From: Ganoderma boninense
Lineage: Eukaryota > Basidiomycota > Agaricomycetes > Polyporales > Polyporaceae
DNA length: 64,000 bases
Reading direction: 5' to 3'
Assembly (NCBI GenBank): GCA_002900995.3
Contig: CM035313.1
Coordinates: 1,674,001 to 1,738,000 of the forward strand
The position numbers and the translations under genes are program-made. How positions within the stretch are numbered: the first letter of the stretch is position 1; every line of letters begins with the position of its first letter. The notes under the pieces were generated by a model. That model saw only the letters and a program-made list of their open reading frames with translations, was not told the DNA's origin and searched no databases. Of this stretch, positions 1 to 10,780 are shown one piece after another.

Positions 1-607
1 GACTCGCCAGCCTGGTGGTGGGTGGAGGCCGAGGCATGAGGAGCAGGCGGAGCAACGGGAATGGCGGGAGATTTTGAGGGATAGGTGGGAGTCGGGTAAA
101 CTGGGTATATCGTGGGAGGCGGGGTATAGGACCTTCATCGCGCTGCGAGTGCTGGAGGGTGGAGAGGTCAGAGGCCAAGCCAGTCCGAGGACGCGGTGGA
201 CGCAACGATGACAACAGCCAGAACAGAGCCAGACCCAACAAAGCAAGCCCCAGGTGGCTGTGCTCCGGACTCCCCACGGCCCGGCATCCCGCCTCGCGCG
301 AAGACCCCCTCGTCCGACTCGCGTCTTGGCCAGCTGGGGCAAGCTGTGTGAGTGGACGAGGCCATGGCGTTCTCTGCTCTCCTCTCTGCAGGCTACAGCC
401 ACCATTGTAAACAGCCCCGCGCCACTTTTCTTCCTGTGCGGGGGAATTTGATGAGATCTTTTTGGTGCCCGCTCTCCCGCGCCCTGCTCGCCATGCAGGC
501 TGCAGCTATCAATAACCCCGCCTTGCTCCATGACCCCGTTCGCAGCCAGCTCTGCAACTCCATCTCCCCCTCGCTCGCGTCTCTATGTGTAGACCGCGTC
601 TCTCATC
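1..607. other. Upstream flank of the GH45-like gene; no gene recognised
   Basis: The short open frames here overlap each other and show no family signature. A minus-strand ATG near position 139 opens a frame running off the left edge of the window, but its product is not recognisable, so no gene is called. The last 200 bases are pyrimidine-rich, as is common just upstream of basidiomycete start codons. Confidence 0.4.
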
Positions 608-1717
608 ATGATACCCGTGCCACTCCTTGTACATACCCTCCTCTCGCTCGTCTGTCTCTTGTCTGTCTCTACTCCCACCCGAGCGACGGAATGGATCGAC
701 TACCCCGACAACGGCACCGCCACTCTCACACATTACACCCTCCCCAATGGCTACATCGCCGCCTGCGGTTGCACCGGTGCAAGCACCCAGTACCCCACTG
801 TGGCCATGAGCCAGTACGCGTACGGAAGTAGCACAGGATATGGGCCTTCTTGTGGTCGCTGCTTCAAGATCACCCTCCTCGACTCATACACCGGCACCCC
901 ACCCTTCTTCCCCAATGTCACTAAGAGCGTCGTCGTCAAGGTCACCGACTTGTGTCCTGCAGGAGGGGCCGGCTGGTGCTCGGCTACCCCGAACAAACCT
1001 AACCAGTAAGTCAATTCATATCCAGAGCGTGAAAGGTTTATGGGGCGCAATGTTGAGAGGGTCGTCGAAGGTCTGGCAAGTACATCAACTTTGACCTTGC
1101 GTGGCCGTCGGTCGCCATACCGAACGACTTTTTTCCATCGGATGAGGCTTTGTATGGTGAGTCCCAGCTGTTTCCATTCTCTCAATCAAGTTTTCATGCA
1201 ATATCACATTTAAAGGCTATACGGTCGGCATGATTCAAATGTCTCTGGAGAACCTAGAATTGATATGACCCTCAAATAGGACTTCGGTGTCTGGAACGTC
1301 AGCTACCAGTCCGTGGACTGTCTCACAAATTGGGCCGGGGCCAAGCACGCAGCCGCACTCGGCAGCGTCGACGACGGCTCCAGTGCATGCTGTCCGGCCA
1401 ACCCTACTGTATGCATCCCAAGCTTCCCTCACTCATGTCAGTCAGGCTGATCTCATATGTCCACATCCTTGTGTCGCAGGGATCTGCAAACGACACCTGC
1501 CCGTCCTTCTCAGACGACAACGGAATACCGTACGTACCTATCATCTCCCTTCTTGAACGATGGGCGCCATTTGCTTACAGTCCTCCCCAGCCCGGACACC
1601 GCAACCTCCGGTAGCAATGTCCTCATGCTCACAACGCCTACTCTCAGCCACGCACTGCTCCCGCTATATTCGCTCTTTGTATTGTCGTTCCTTTGCTCTG
1701 AATACTTGCTCAGATGA
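608..1717 (+). CDS. Secreted GH45-like endoglucanase (basidiomycete type) with hydrophobic C-terminal tail
   Basis: Model: join(608..1005, 1071..1156, 1216..1223, 1280..1408, 1480..1529, 1591..1717), 265 aa. Residues 1-26 form a signal peptide (leucine-rich core ending near STPTRA). The mature part has the six-stranded barrel signatures of basidiomycete GH45 endoglucanases and expansin-like proteins: CGRCF, VVVKVTDLCP, an FDL motif where the proposed catalytic Asp lies, and a C-terminal CCPANPT block. The family cleaves or loosens beta-1,4-glucan outside the cell. The third exon is only 8 nt long and is forced by reading frame on both sides. The last exon adds about 30 residues ending in a hydrophobic stretch, which could be a GPI-anchor signal; typical secreted GH45 enzymes lack it. 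An expansin-like rather than hydrolytic role cannot be excluded. It converges with formate dehydrogenase. Confidence 0.85.
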
Positions 1718-2122
1718 ACAATGGTACATCTATTGTGCTGATAGAGTTTGTGAGCAGCTAGTGCTTCGACATTGAGTGCCACGTACACGCTACCGGCGCC
1801 CGCCTTCTTCCCCTGAATTTGAGGTGTGTTCGTGGTCGTCTCGTGGCCAGGGTTCCTTCCACTCAACGGGCAGCCGACGGTTTAGGCTTTGAGCCGTTTT
1901 GCATGCGAGTTGCAAACTCAACCAGGACAAACTCAACCTTCCCACATAGCTTCCTTCATTCCAGGGGACTAAAACAACGTCCGATGGCTACGAGGACCGA
2001 GGCCTAGGAATGTATGCGAATGATCCCTGTTTTCAATGATAATGGTACAAGGACTACTAGTACAAAATAGTACACAACTCCGACACGATGCAACAGCGTC
2101 GTCCAACCAAAACTTGCACGCC
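1718..2122. other. Convergent 3' intergenic spacer
   Basis: This lies between the stop codons of the GH45-like gene (+) and formate dehydrogenase (-). No coding signature, repeat or RNA gene was seen; both 3' untranslated regions should fall here. Confidence 0.6.
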
Positions 2123-3544
2123 TTAACGTTGGCCATAAGCCTTGGTCTCGTAGCCCTCTGCAAAGCGGCCGGTCAGGCACAGTGAACCAACCCCAACACG
2201 CAAGCGATGGACTCACTGCTGCCAATGATGACGTTCTGCGGCTCCTGGTCCGTCCCCTTGAGGTAGTTCTCGAGGATGCTCCGCGTGCCCGCCGCGTAGC
2301 GCGCCTGCGCGTCGAGCGTCGTGCCCGAGTAGTGCGGCACCATCCCGTTGCCGCCCCCGAGCGGGTTCTTCGCCGTGCGCCACACGTGGTCCTTCGGCGC
2401 GGGCTGCACGTCCCACACGTCGCCCGCGTACCCCGAGAGCTGCCCGCTCTTGAGCGCGGCGGCGACGGCGTCCTTGTCGCAGATCGCGCCGCGCGCGGTG
2501 TTGACGAGCCACGCGCCCTTCTTGAAGCTCGCGAGCAGCTCCGCGTTCACGAGCCCGCGCGTGCCCTCGTGCAGCGGGCAGTTGACGGTCACGACGTCGC
2601 ACTGCGCGACGAACTCCTTGAGGTCCGCGACGCGGCGCGCGCCCACCGCCTTCGCCGCGGCGTCGGGCAGCGGCGCGTAGTCGTAGTAGAGCAGCTCCTT
2701 GCAGTCGAACGGCACGAGGCGCTGCAGGACGCGGTAGCCGATGCGGCCCGCGCCGATCGTGCCGACGACCTTGCCCTCGAGGTCGAACGCGTTGCGCGCG
2801 ATGTCGGAGACCTGCCAGTCGCCGCGCTCGATCATCTCGTGCGCGGGCACGAAGTTGCGCACGAGCAGGAGGATGCTCATCATGACGTGCTCCGCGACGG
2901 AGACGACGTTCGAGCCGGACACCTCGAGCACCTGGATGCCTGCGTCGACGGCCGCGTTCAGATCGACGTGGTCGGAGCCGACGCCTGCCGTGATGCAGAT
3001 CTTGAGGTTCTTCGCCTGGGGATGGATGGTTGCTCAGTAGCGACCTGGCGCGTTGTCTTGTGCTGCTCGTACCTTGGAGATGAGATCACGGGTGAGATAT
3101 CCAGGGTGGAAGGGGGTCGTAATGAGCACTTCAGCCTACAGTGATACAGATGAGCAGTAACTTCGGTGCCATGAACCCATCAGTACGCACGTCGACGATG
3201 TTCTTTTGAAAAACGGAATCCGGGCCCTCCTTATCGTCGCTGACCTGTGAGGAGTGGGGTCCATTCACTGTCGTTCCGCTCGACACTGCCACTCACAATG
3301 AATTCGTGACCCTGGCTCTCGAGCCATTCACGGATGCCGAGCTGGGGCGTTGTAAGCCTCCCTTCGCCGCAAATGCAGAGACAAGCGCACCTGGTTTTCA
3401 ATCGTGCCGAGGAGACGGGGCTCCTGCTGCGCAGAGTCACCGCCCTTGTAGAGAATAGCAAGAACCTAGTGCATAACGCGATACGCATGGAGGGTATGCC
3501 GTCATTGATAGCCCCAGATGGTGTTCAACAGGACGCGCCTTCAT
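2123..3544 (-). CDS. FDH1: NAD-dependent formate dehydrogenase
   Basis: Model: complement(join(2123..2157, 2217..3015, 3073..3135, 3191..3244, 3297..3341, 3391..3465, 3539..3544)), 358 aa, the usual fungal length. The enzyme oxidises formate to CO2 with reduction of NAD+ and is the last step of oxalate/formate removal in wood-rot fungi. Visible hallmarks are the N-terminal [42 protein letters not shown], the NAD-binding [29 protein letters not shown], the catalytic-His segment [13 protein letters not shown], and the C-terminal [10 protein letters not shown]. The first exon holds only Met-Lys and ends at AAG|GCGCGT, so its intron would need a GC donor. The start is supported by homology of MK+VLAILYKGG to other basidiomycete enzymes. 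Third codon positions are almost all G or C, unlike most neighbours, suggesting high expression. A TATA box lies 111 nt upstream. Confidence 0.95.
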
Positions 3545-3654
3545 GTTGACTGGTTGATGTTGTCGATAAAAGTAATAACAGAAGACACAGCGATGCGAGT
3601 GTTGAGGAGCTGGGAAGGCGTGGGGACCTGGCTGGCTTGGTCAAAAGACCCCGT

Positions 3655-3662
3655 CTTATATA
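3655..3662 (-). promoter_or_regulatory. TATA box of formate dehydrogenase
   Basis: The minus strand reads TATATAAG here, 111 nt upstream of the chosen ATG at 3544. Placement and sequence fit a core promoter TATA box for a strongly expressed gene. No experiment is visible in the sequence. Confidence 0.6.
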
Positions 3663-4905
3663 GGTGAGCCGGTTCCTCTGGTCATGGGTCAGTGTACACA
3701 TTATCTTAGAAAGCCTGGGACCGACTCCAATCGACCCTGTGAGACATCGCACACGGATCCTGGCGACCCAGTAACGGCCGTAACTACGGCTACTGTAGGT
3801 AGGAGTTTGTCCTATCCCGACCGATGCGGTTCTGGAGTAAGACGCAATCAGCAAGAGCATCTCAGCATTAAATGAGCTGAATGCCATGCCCACGCCACAG
3901 GCTGCAACACCGTCCGCTGCACGCCCTACTGTTACTAGTCTCTCTCACCTTGGTCAGCAGGCCCCCACCTGCCACAACTTTAAGTCTCAGGTTTGAGATG
4001 ACTTACGCACATCGCGCCCAAAGCCGTTCGAACACGGAACGCTTCTGAACTCAGTACGAGAATAGCCGCGCGAGGAAGCATGTAGCCCGGACCGTGGCGA
4101 GTGTTGGGATTGACCCGGCTGCTTCCCATCGTTCTACTTCGGCGCCCGTCGGATAATCGGTTTGTCGGAGTCGTGTGGACTTCTCCAAGGCTTGTTTCTG
4201 GCTTGTTTTGTTGTGATGAGGACAAAATTTCCGGGTCATCTGACGCTGCGAACCTCTACATCGCGCGGAGCCGTCATCTTCTCGACTCTCCTTGGTCACA
4301 GCCTTCGGCCGTCGCATGACGGACCAGACGGCTGCATGAGTTCGAGTTTTCGGCGAGTGCCTGGAAGTCGTTCAAAGCCTTCTATTCGTTCTCCATACTG
4401 CGCAAACGAATTTGGATATCAGAGTTCACATGGCAAGGACACGCGACGTCGCCACTGAACACTACTGACCTCCATCGCTGCAGGATCTCCTAAAAATCTC
4501 CACGAGCGAAACGCGCATGATCCCAACGGATCCCAACGCTTGCAGCTAGTTGCAGCTACCCTCGTTTGAACGCATCGTCCTTGCGAAAACCGTTACGCCG
4601 GCATCCCAAGCGCTTACTGAAACCGGCCTCCGGAAGACCCAGGGAAGACGCAACATCTACGCGGCTCCATAATGGCGTGGTAGAAATAATACATTAGTAG
4701 TCTAGTAGAAGTTCCTGCGGAATGTCTGACGTGAGCGCTGCTTCGAGTCCCAGATCCCACTGATACTCACCGACCTGCCAAGCTCATACCGCAGCCAATC
4801 CGTCCAAACCTTTCCCATCTCGCCCGGTGCGCCGTTCGTTCGTCCCTGCGATGCGTCCCCCATCACGCCTCATGCCTGCTATCTTGCACCAGCCCTTTCC
4901 CGCAG
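3663..4905. other. FDH promoter and spacer; no gene recognised
   Basis: Only short overlapping frames are present on both strands. None has a recognisable domain or consistent splice structure. The stretch separates the FDH promoter from the 3' end of the EXS/ERD1-like gene. Confidence 0.5.
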
Positions 4906-6935
4906 TCACCCCGAGTCGGACTCACGACCACTGATATCGGATGCGACCATCTCGAAATCGTCATGCTCGAATATTGGCTGCCGAGGCGAGTGCGAGGGGT
5001 CCATGCGCTCCATCGCGATCGCGTCCGCACCCGCACCCGATCCTAGCCCTGCGCTGTGGCTGGTTCTATGACTTGGGCTAGGGAGCCCCGAGGACCCCAA
5101 CAGTGGGGGTGGGGGCGACCGGGACCGGGCGGCGTCGCGGTCACGCGCGTCCTTGATAATCTCCCACTCGACGCGGAGGAAGACCCATATCCAGCGTCGA
5201 ACGACTTCGGCGAGCTCGATCCAGAAGATGATTAGGTCGCCCTCGCCGTACGCGTGCAGGTGCGTCGAAAGCTTCGCGGACCATGTCAGGCGTAGGACGA
5301 GGTCCATGAGGATCGCGAACGGGTAGACGGGTAAGGGTAGCAGAAGCGTCTGTCGCAGGCCGTACGGGTGCGGCCGGTGTTCTTTGTGACGCGCAAGTGT
5401 GTGTGCGATGTCATCGGATGCGTCGTCTGAGAGTTCATCTGAGGGGATCGTCGGGTGCTTCAGGGACGCCGAGCGGGTGTGCAGACGAGGGAGGAGGAGT
5501 GGGCGTGGCGGGTGCACCGGACGAGCCGGGCCGCGAGCAGGTTTCGGTGCTAGCAGGTCAAGACCCCAGTCATTGGTTACATCCCACCAGAAGGAATAAA
5601 GTGAATTTATAGCCGCCGCTAAGAGCCTGGTTTATATATCAGATGAAACATCTCCACGCAAAGCAATACGTTCACGGACCAAAGTCTGAATAGTTGGTGT
5701 TCGCCGTGCCAAGGCTGCTCCGCGGCGTTCTTGCCGTTGAGAGTAGCGACATCTGACACGACAATACGTTGAGCGGCCGACAGAAATATCACAGGGAAGG
5801 AAGAGGCATATTTGAGAGCATTGAAGAGAGGCCGGCGACCATCGTTGTTGGGGGAGTTGTACTCGACCAGGCATTGGCGTAAACGGATGCCGTAGGGTAT
5901 GCTGCACAGGTAAGGAGGTAAGTATGCGGCGTAACGCGTACATAATGACTGTTCGGAAACTACTAGCGGAATCTGGCAAACTAGTCAACCACAATCGAGC
6001 GCCAGAGTGGCGCCTTGTAGTGAAATATCATGGATAGAAGACCTCATCCACCACTCAGGAGCTCAAAACAACCAATAAGGGGCACGAAAGACGAAGAATT
6101 GAGTAGTAGCGGGCATTATAAGGACCACGCATTAAATGTTCATTTATTTCACAGACGCGTGCTGCCCATTATAGAACTCACCTCATTATTGTAGGCAAAA
6201 TCCACCGTGTCAACCCGTCTTGGGCAGGTTGGGAGAGTAGACTTCCGCTTGGGAGTAGCATGTATATGCACAGCCAGACATCTCCGAGGACCTTTGCGAA
6301 GGATGTGAGGATATCCGCAAACACTACGTCCGAAAAATAGACACGGTGCGGCGAAGGGAAGAGGCATCTATGGATAGCGCTTCAAGGTCGGTAATTAGCT
6401 GCTTGTCGATGGTCCGCTCGAAGCCTCTAGCGGCAGAGCCAGAGCGAGGGGCGCGTAACAAGGGTAGATTCATGACAAGGACTCACGCAATGAACTTGTC
6501 CCGCTCTGGCTGGTAGCAAATAGGAAGCGGGCAAACGAGCACCGTCAGAGCGCACAGCGCTGCGACAGCAGGGACGAACTTCCACGCGTCGACCTTCGCG
6601 ATATCTCCACTTGTCGCGTACCGGAAGAGCGTCCAGCACACAAAGGTCCACGCCGAGAACACGACGAATACCCTGTAGACGGGACGGGAAGTCCTCGATG
6701 GCTGTTGAGCCTGTTTCCATCCCGCGCTCCTGCGGTCTGTCGGAAGTGGGGAAGAGAGGCGATATCCTTCATAGCTGTTCAGTTCTAGTGCGCTAGCTGC
6801 GTCGATGTTTGAGAGATGGAGTCCATGGAGATTTGTTGCCCATCCAAGGATTCCAAGGCCGACCAGACACAATACGCGAAAAGGGAGCGGAAAAGCGGCA
6901 GAGAAATAAAGCTCGTTAGGGAAATAACTCTTCAT
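4906..6935 (-). CDS. EXS-domain membrane protein, ERD1-like
   Basis: Model: complement(join(4906..5626, 5680..5901, 6182..6367, 6487..6935)), 525 aa. It belongs to the EXS family (yeast Erd1, C-terminal half of XPR1/Syg1). Erd1 acts in the Golgi, in phosphate recycling and retention of glycosyltransferases. The N-terminal exon carries hydrophobic segments and the conserved LGILGWATNLHGLHL and YQPERDKFI. The middle has VYFSDVVFADILTSFAKVLGDVW and SIPYGIRLRQCLVEYNSP. The last part has NSLYSFWWDVTNDWGLDLL and the ending RRWIWVFLRVEWEIIK, followed by an acidic, Ser-rich cytosolic tail. The intron 5902-6181 is 280 nt, long for this gene. The junction between the first two exons (FIA|CLFPSPHR) is slightly short against relatives, so a very small exon could be missing there. 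Confidence 0.88.
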
Positions 6936-7317
6936 CTATGCAGAGGGGAAGACGAGGAAGACAATGACGAGGACATAGGGAGTGGCTGGACAAGAGGCTG
7001 AGCCCAGCTGAGCCCCTGCGCGCGCAGCGCCGACCACGCCTCCTTTGGGCGGCTACAGTCTACCTGGGCGGCTACCTCATCCTCCATCCTTAAGCTTGGC
7101 GCTCGTCGACGCATGCTACGTAGTCGCCCTCATCAACCCCTGCTCCGCTCTGCGTGAAAAGGTCACGAAAACGCATTCATATGCCGAGTTCTGCACGTTC
7201 GTGGTTGGCGCAAACGCGTAAGGCTATTCATCAATATTGTACTCCAGGCGTGCTAGTGTAAACAACTACAGCATCCTGCAACCCGTATCGAAGAACCAAA
7301 AAAAATGCAAAATCCCT
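6936..7317. other. Spacer between two minus-strand genes
   Basis: Contains the probable promoter of the ERD1-like gene and the 3' region of the secreted Ser/Gly/Asp-rich gene. No other feature was seen. Confidence 0.5.
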
Positions 7318-9289
7318 TCATGGATCGCCTGCAGTGGTGTTGTTCGACATTATACTATTATTGTAGCATATATCAACGAGGGCATTATTGACCTCCACAT
7401 GAAGAGTTGGGAAGCCGGTTGCACCGGCACAACTAGTCGTCGTTGTCGATGAAGGCACAGCTGCGTCGCCAGCGTCCGAGTTGCCGCCACTCCCGTTCCG
7501 CTGGACGCCAAAATCGAACCCGTCCCCGTTGTCGTCCCCGTTGCCAACTCCACCCCCGTTGTTCGGGTCTGATGTTGAAGGGCCGCCCAAGGCCGGGGGA
7601 GAGATGCCGTCCCCATTAGGGGTGGAACCACAGCAGTCGGGGAGAGAGCCACTTAATGAAGGTCCCGTCCCTTCAGCAGCCACCGCGTTGTTGCCAGAAC
7701 TCGGGTCGCCTAGTCCTGTCTGCGAGACAGCATCCCCTCCTGAAATGTTGCCGGGCTGTCCGTCCCCGGCGGGCCCAGACTCTGGGATGAAAACGCCCGA
7801 CGGGCCTACGGGGGCCCCGCTAGTCCCGTCAGTTCCCCCGGGAACAGAGGTCGCATCGGTCGAACCACTACCCGAAGAAAGGGTTGACCCACTGTCATTG
7901 GGCCCCGCAAGACCACCGATGCCCGCTGATGAAGGGCCGCCTGACCCTGTAGAAAGAACGGCAGCGGGAGGGGAAGAACCATCGACGGTAGAGGAATCAA
8001 CGACAGAGGGAGAGTCACCGGAGGCAGACGAAGCATTCTGAATCGCATCCGCCGGTTGAGCATTCGCGTCATTGTTGCTAACAGAAGCAGGGTCACTCGA
8101 TGCAGAAGAAACGGGGGCGGGGGAGGCACAGCTACGGCAGGGGATGAAGCACCTGGAGCAGAGTCGTCGCCGTCTGTCCCAGCCTGAGCGTCGCTAAGGT
8201 CAACGTTTGCACCGTCTGCCCCAGTCTGATCGCCAGAGTTGTCTTCTAGGAAGTTGCCAGATGCTGCATCGCCAAAGACTCCTGTGGCAGAATCCTCAGG
8301 CAGGGAACCCACTGAACCGGAACTGCCAGACGCATTGTTCTGAGCCACATCGTTGTTGCCCAAATCCGCGGTAGTGGTGTCCCCGGAGCCATCATTGTTG
8401 GTAAGTCCTGAGTCGGCTCCAGATTCAGAGTTAACGTCGGGTGCTTGAACCCCATCTACTCTGATGGTGGGAAACCCGCTAACAGAGGGAGCGTCGGAGC
8501 CTCCGCAAGTTGAGCCTGGACAACCGTTCTGGGAGTCAAGGTTGGTGCCGTCGCCGGAGGGGTCATTCGCGGAGGACACATTGCCGTTAGGGTCGCCAGA
8601 ATCAGATGTCGACATATTGCTTAGCGAGGTAGTATCGTCGTCGTCAAAGGGAGCTCCAGCGTAGTTAGCATCCCCAGTGTTGCCAGAGTCGAGGAGACCC
8701 GAGTCGCTGGAGTCGCCATCGCCGCCGTCGTCTCCGAGCGAACCGAATTCATCAGCAGAAGAACCGTCGTCGAAACCAGACCCGGCATCGCCAAAGCTTT
8801 CATCCGGTTCGGAGCCGCCTAGCTGGGCCTGAGACGAGTCAAATGAGTCGTTAGCAGGCCCTCCGTCCGACGGGTCCGATGGCATGGTGGAGGCAGTTTG
8901 ACCGCCAGCGTCACAGGACGACGGCATGACCATGCTGAGCGCAATAATTGTGTCGCTGACTATGTTCTGAACGAAGGCCGCGATCTGAGCCGGATCCCCC
9001 GAACACGTCGCCCCCTTTGGGCGTGAAACAAAAGGTCTTGGTGAGCGAGCGAAAGTACGACGGAATACGTGGGAAGCAGGAGACGTACGTCGCAAAACTC
9101 TTCGAATATCTCCACTAGTTGTGAGGGTACATCACCCGCTGTTGTGGTGGTCATGGCAGGCGGGATCGGTTGTGGAACGCTCCCGTCGGATTGCCGACGC
9201 TGCAGCCGTCCGCGCGACGAGACCACGGGGGCGGCATCCAAGGAAGCGGCAAGGATCGCGAGCTGAGTGAATTGGAGTAGGAGCCGCAT
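7318..9289 (-). CDS. Secreted Ser/Gly/Asp/Asn-rich protein, reading frame interrupted once
   Basis: Model: complement(join(7318..9014, 9089..9289)) with a one-base deficit near 8119-8123; about 632 aa if the frame is joined. Family unknown. Residues 1-20 are a signal peptide, followed by the dibasic site RLQRR that Kex2-type proteases cut. A short folded-looking part with Cys residues (ATCSGDPAQIAAFVQNIVSD) precedes more than 450 residues dominated by S, G, D, N and P. Two segments repeat a pattern of Cys/Gly, then GFPTIRV in the middle and GFPTLHV near the C terminus. Downstream of a C-run, reading shifts by one frame yet the composition stays exactly the same, and length only becomes a multiple of three if one base is added. 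An intron (8045-8140, phase 0, weak donor GTAGCT) could also bypass the shift. Likely a wall or mucilage-associated protein; that is inference. Confidence 0.7.
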
Positions 9290-10559
9290 AGGACAAGTAA
9301 GAGAAAGGAGAGTGAACTAAGGAATGTGGCTGGATCGTAGGCTGGGTCGTAAAGGCTGTGGAAGGTCGTGGTCGTGGATAGAGGTCAAGAACATGGCGAG
9401 AGCGGCGGGTAGAAGTTGAACACCCTCTGCCAGCCTCTGCCACCTTATGTAACTTGAAGAGTGACCTCGCTGTTGTCACCCGAACAGACTGGACGCGGTC
9501 CAGTGTCGTTGTGCGCGACATGGAGCGGACGATCGAGTGCGCCAGAAATAGCGCCTGCAGAAGTGACATGCCAAGATGAGACAGTAAACAGGACACCTGG
9601 GAGAAACTCGAGACTTTCCTCGCGACAGACCTTGCGATCGACACGATAACGTGAGGATGGTATTGCTGAGACCGGGTCCCGTCTACACCGTCTGCCAAGG
9701 AAGCCGCTCTTTCTAAAACATTTTACCCGGTCAGCAAATTCATCCCAACAACATTGGCTCACGTCGAATTCTTCAAGTCCCCACGAAGACTACGATCGAC
9801 CACACGACGCTATGGACAGCCCGTGGAATAAATCTCCAGTTAGTTGATGACGTAGGGAGCAGAAGCAAGGAACGCAGGTACTTGCCAAACGAAACATCAG
9901 CCCTTCGGAACCTTCGCGCATCAATATCAGCCTTTCGTGTCATTAACGATGTGAGCGCGTCGATGTGATGGCATACCGATTACTTACTGATATGCGAACC
10001 ACGCCGTCAGTCCCACGAGCGACGGTTTTTCTCATGCGCACCGGCAAATAAAACATATGAACCTGAACCGAGAGCGGTCTGGAAAGCAACTGCCGAGAAG
10101 ACGCTGACAGATAGCCGAGGCCCACCGCGACCTTACTGTACCGGCGTACTGAATTTTGTGGAAGGAGGAGATGCCCGGGGACCGCCTCCGAGACCGTTGC
10201 TAGCTCTGCGGAGTTCCTGAGGACCACTGTGGGTTCGATGTGGAGGTGGAAACTTGGACGCAGGAAGATCTTCGCGAACAACGGGTGTCGTCGCAGCTCA
10301 GATGGCACTGGTGATAGAGTGGTTCGCGGAATCTAAGAAGGCAAGGAGCCGGTGGAGAACCTAGCTTGCGGTACCTTCGCGAAGACCCAGCATCGCGGCG
10401 GGCGCATCATGCGCAGCGAGGCTAGCCTGGTCGCAGCGGTCCGTTAGATCTCCATGCTGCACAATTCGACTGATCGTTACTTGCCGTTGAATAATGAATA
10501 ATGAACTCGCGAGGGCTCCTAGTCGGGTATCACCGCTTCCCGATGGCGTTGGCAGCTCA
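9290..10559. other. Promoter of the secreted Ser-rich gene and spacer; no gene recognised
   Basis: Short overlapping frames occur on both strands, with no domain signature and no consistent introns. The stretch ends at a MITE. Confidence 0.5.
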
Positions 10560-10561
10560 TA

Positions 10562-10778
10562 AGGCTGGGCTCATTCACGCGCTACCAATGCCACGTGGAA
10601 ATGAAAACCTATCTCCTCCTCGCACACGTCCTTTTTCGAAAATCGGCTCGCGACAAAGTGTGCGTATTTGTAGATAGAACAACTTGTTGCGGCCGAATTT
10701 TCTAAAATCGCTGTGTACGAGGAGGAGATAGCTTTTTCGTTCCACGTGGCATTGGTAGGGCGTGAATGAGCCCAGCCT
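10562..10778. mobile_element. 217-bp MITE with TA target duplication
   Basis: The ends are near-perfect inverted repeats of about 40 bp: the left end reads AGGCTGGGCTCATTCACGC and the right end is its reverse complement, continuing through CTACCAATGCCACGTGGAA. A second matching block, CTATCTCCTCCTCG, follows further in. The element is flanked by TA on both sides (10560-10561 and 10779-10780), as expected of non-autonomous Tc1/mariner-type elements. It carries no open frame. Confidence 0.85.
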
Positions 10779-10780
10779 TA

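Noticed and set aside
2182..3144. A 320-codon plus-strand open frame opposite formate dehydrogenase
   Set aside because: It mirrors the GC-rich codons of FDH, is dominated by Arg, Val and Ala, crosses FDH introns and has no domain.
8045..8140. An intron explaining the frame change in the secreted Ser-rich gene
   Set aside because: Phase would work, but the donor GTAGCT is weak and the supposed intron reads as the same S/D/N-rich protein; a one-base deficit fits better.
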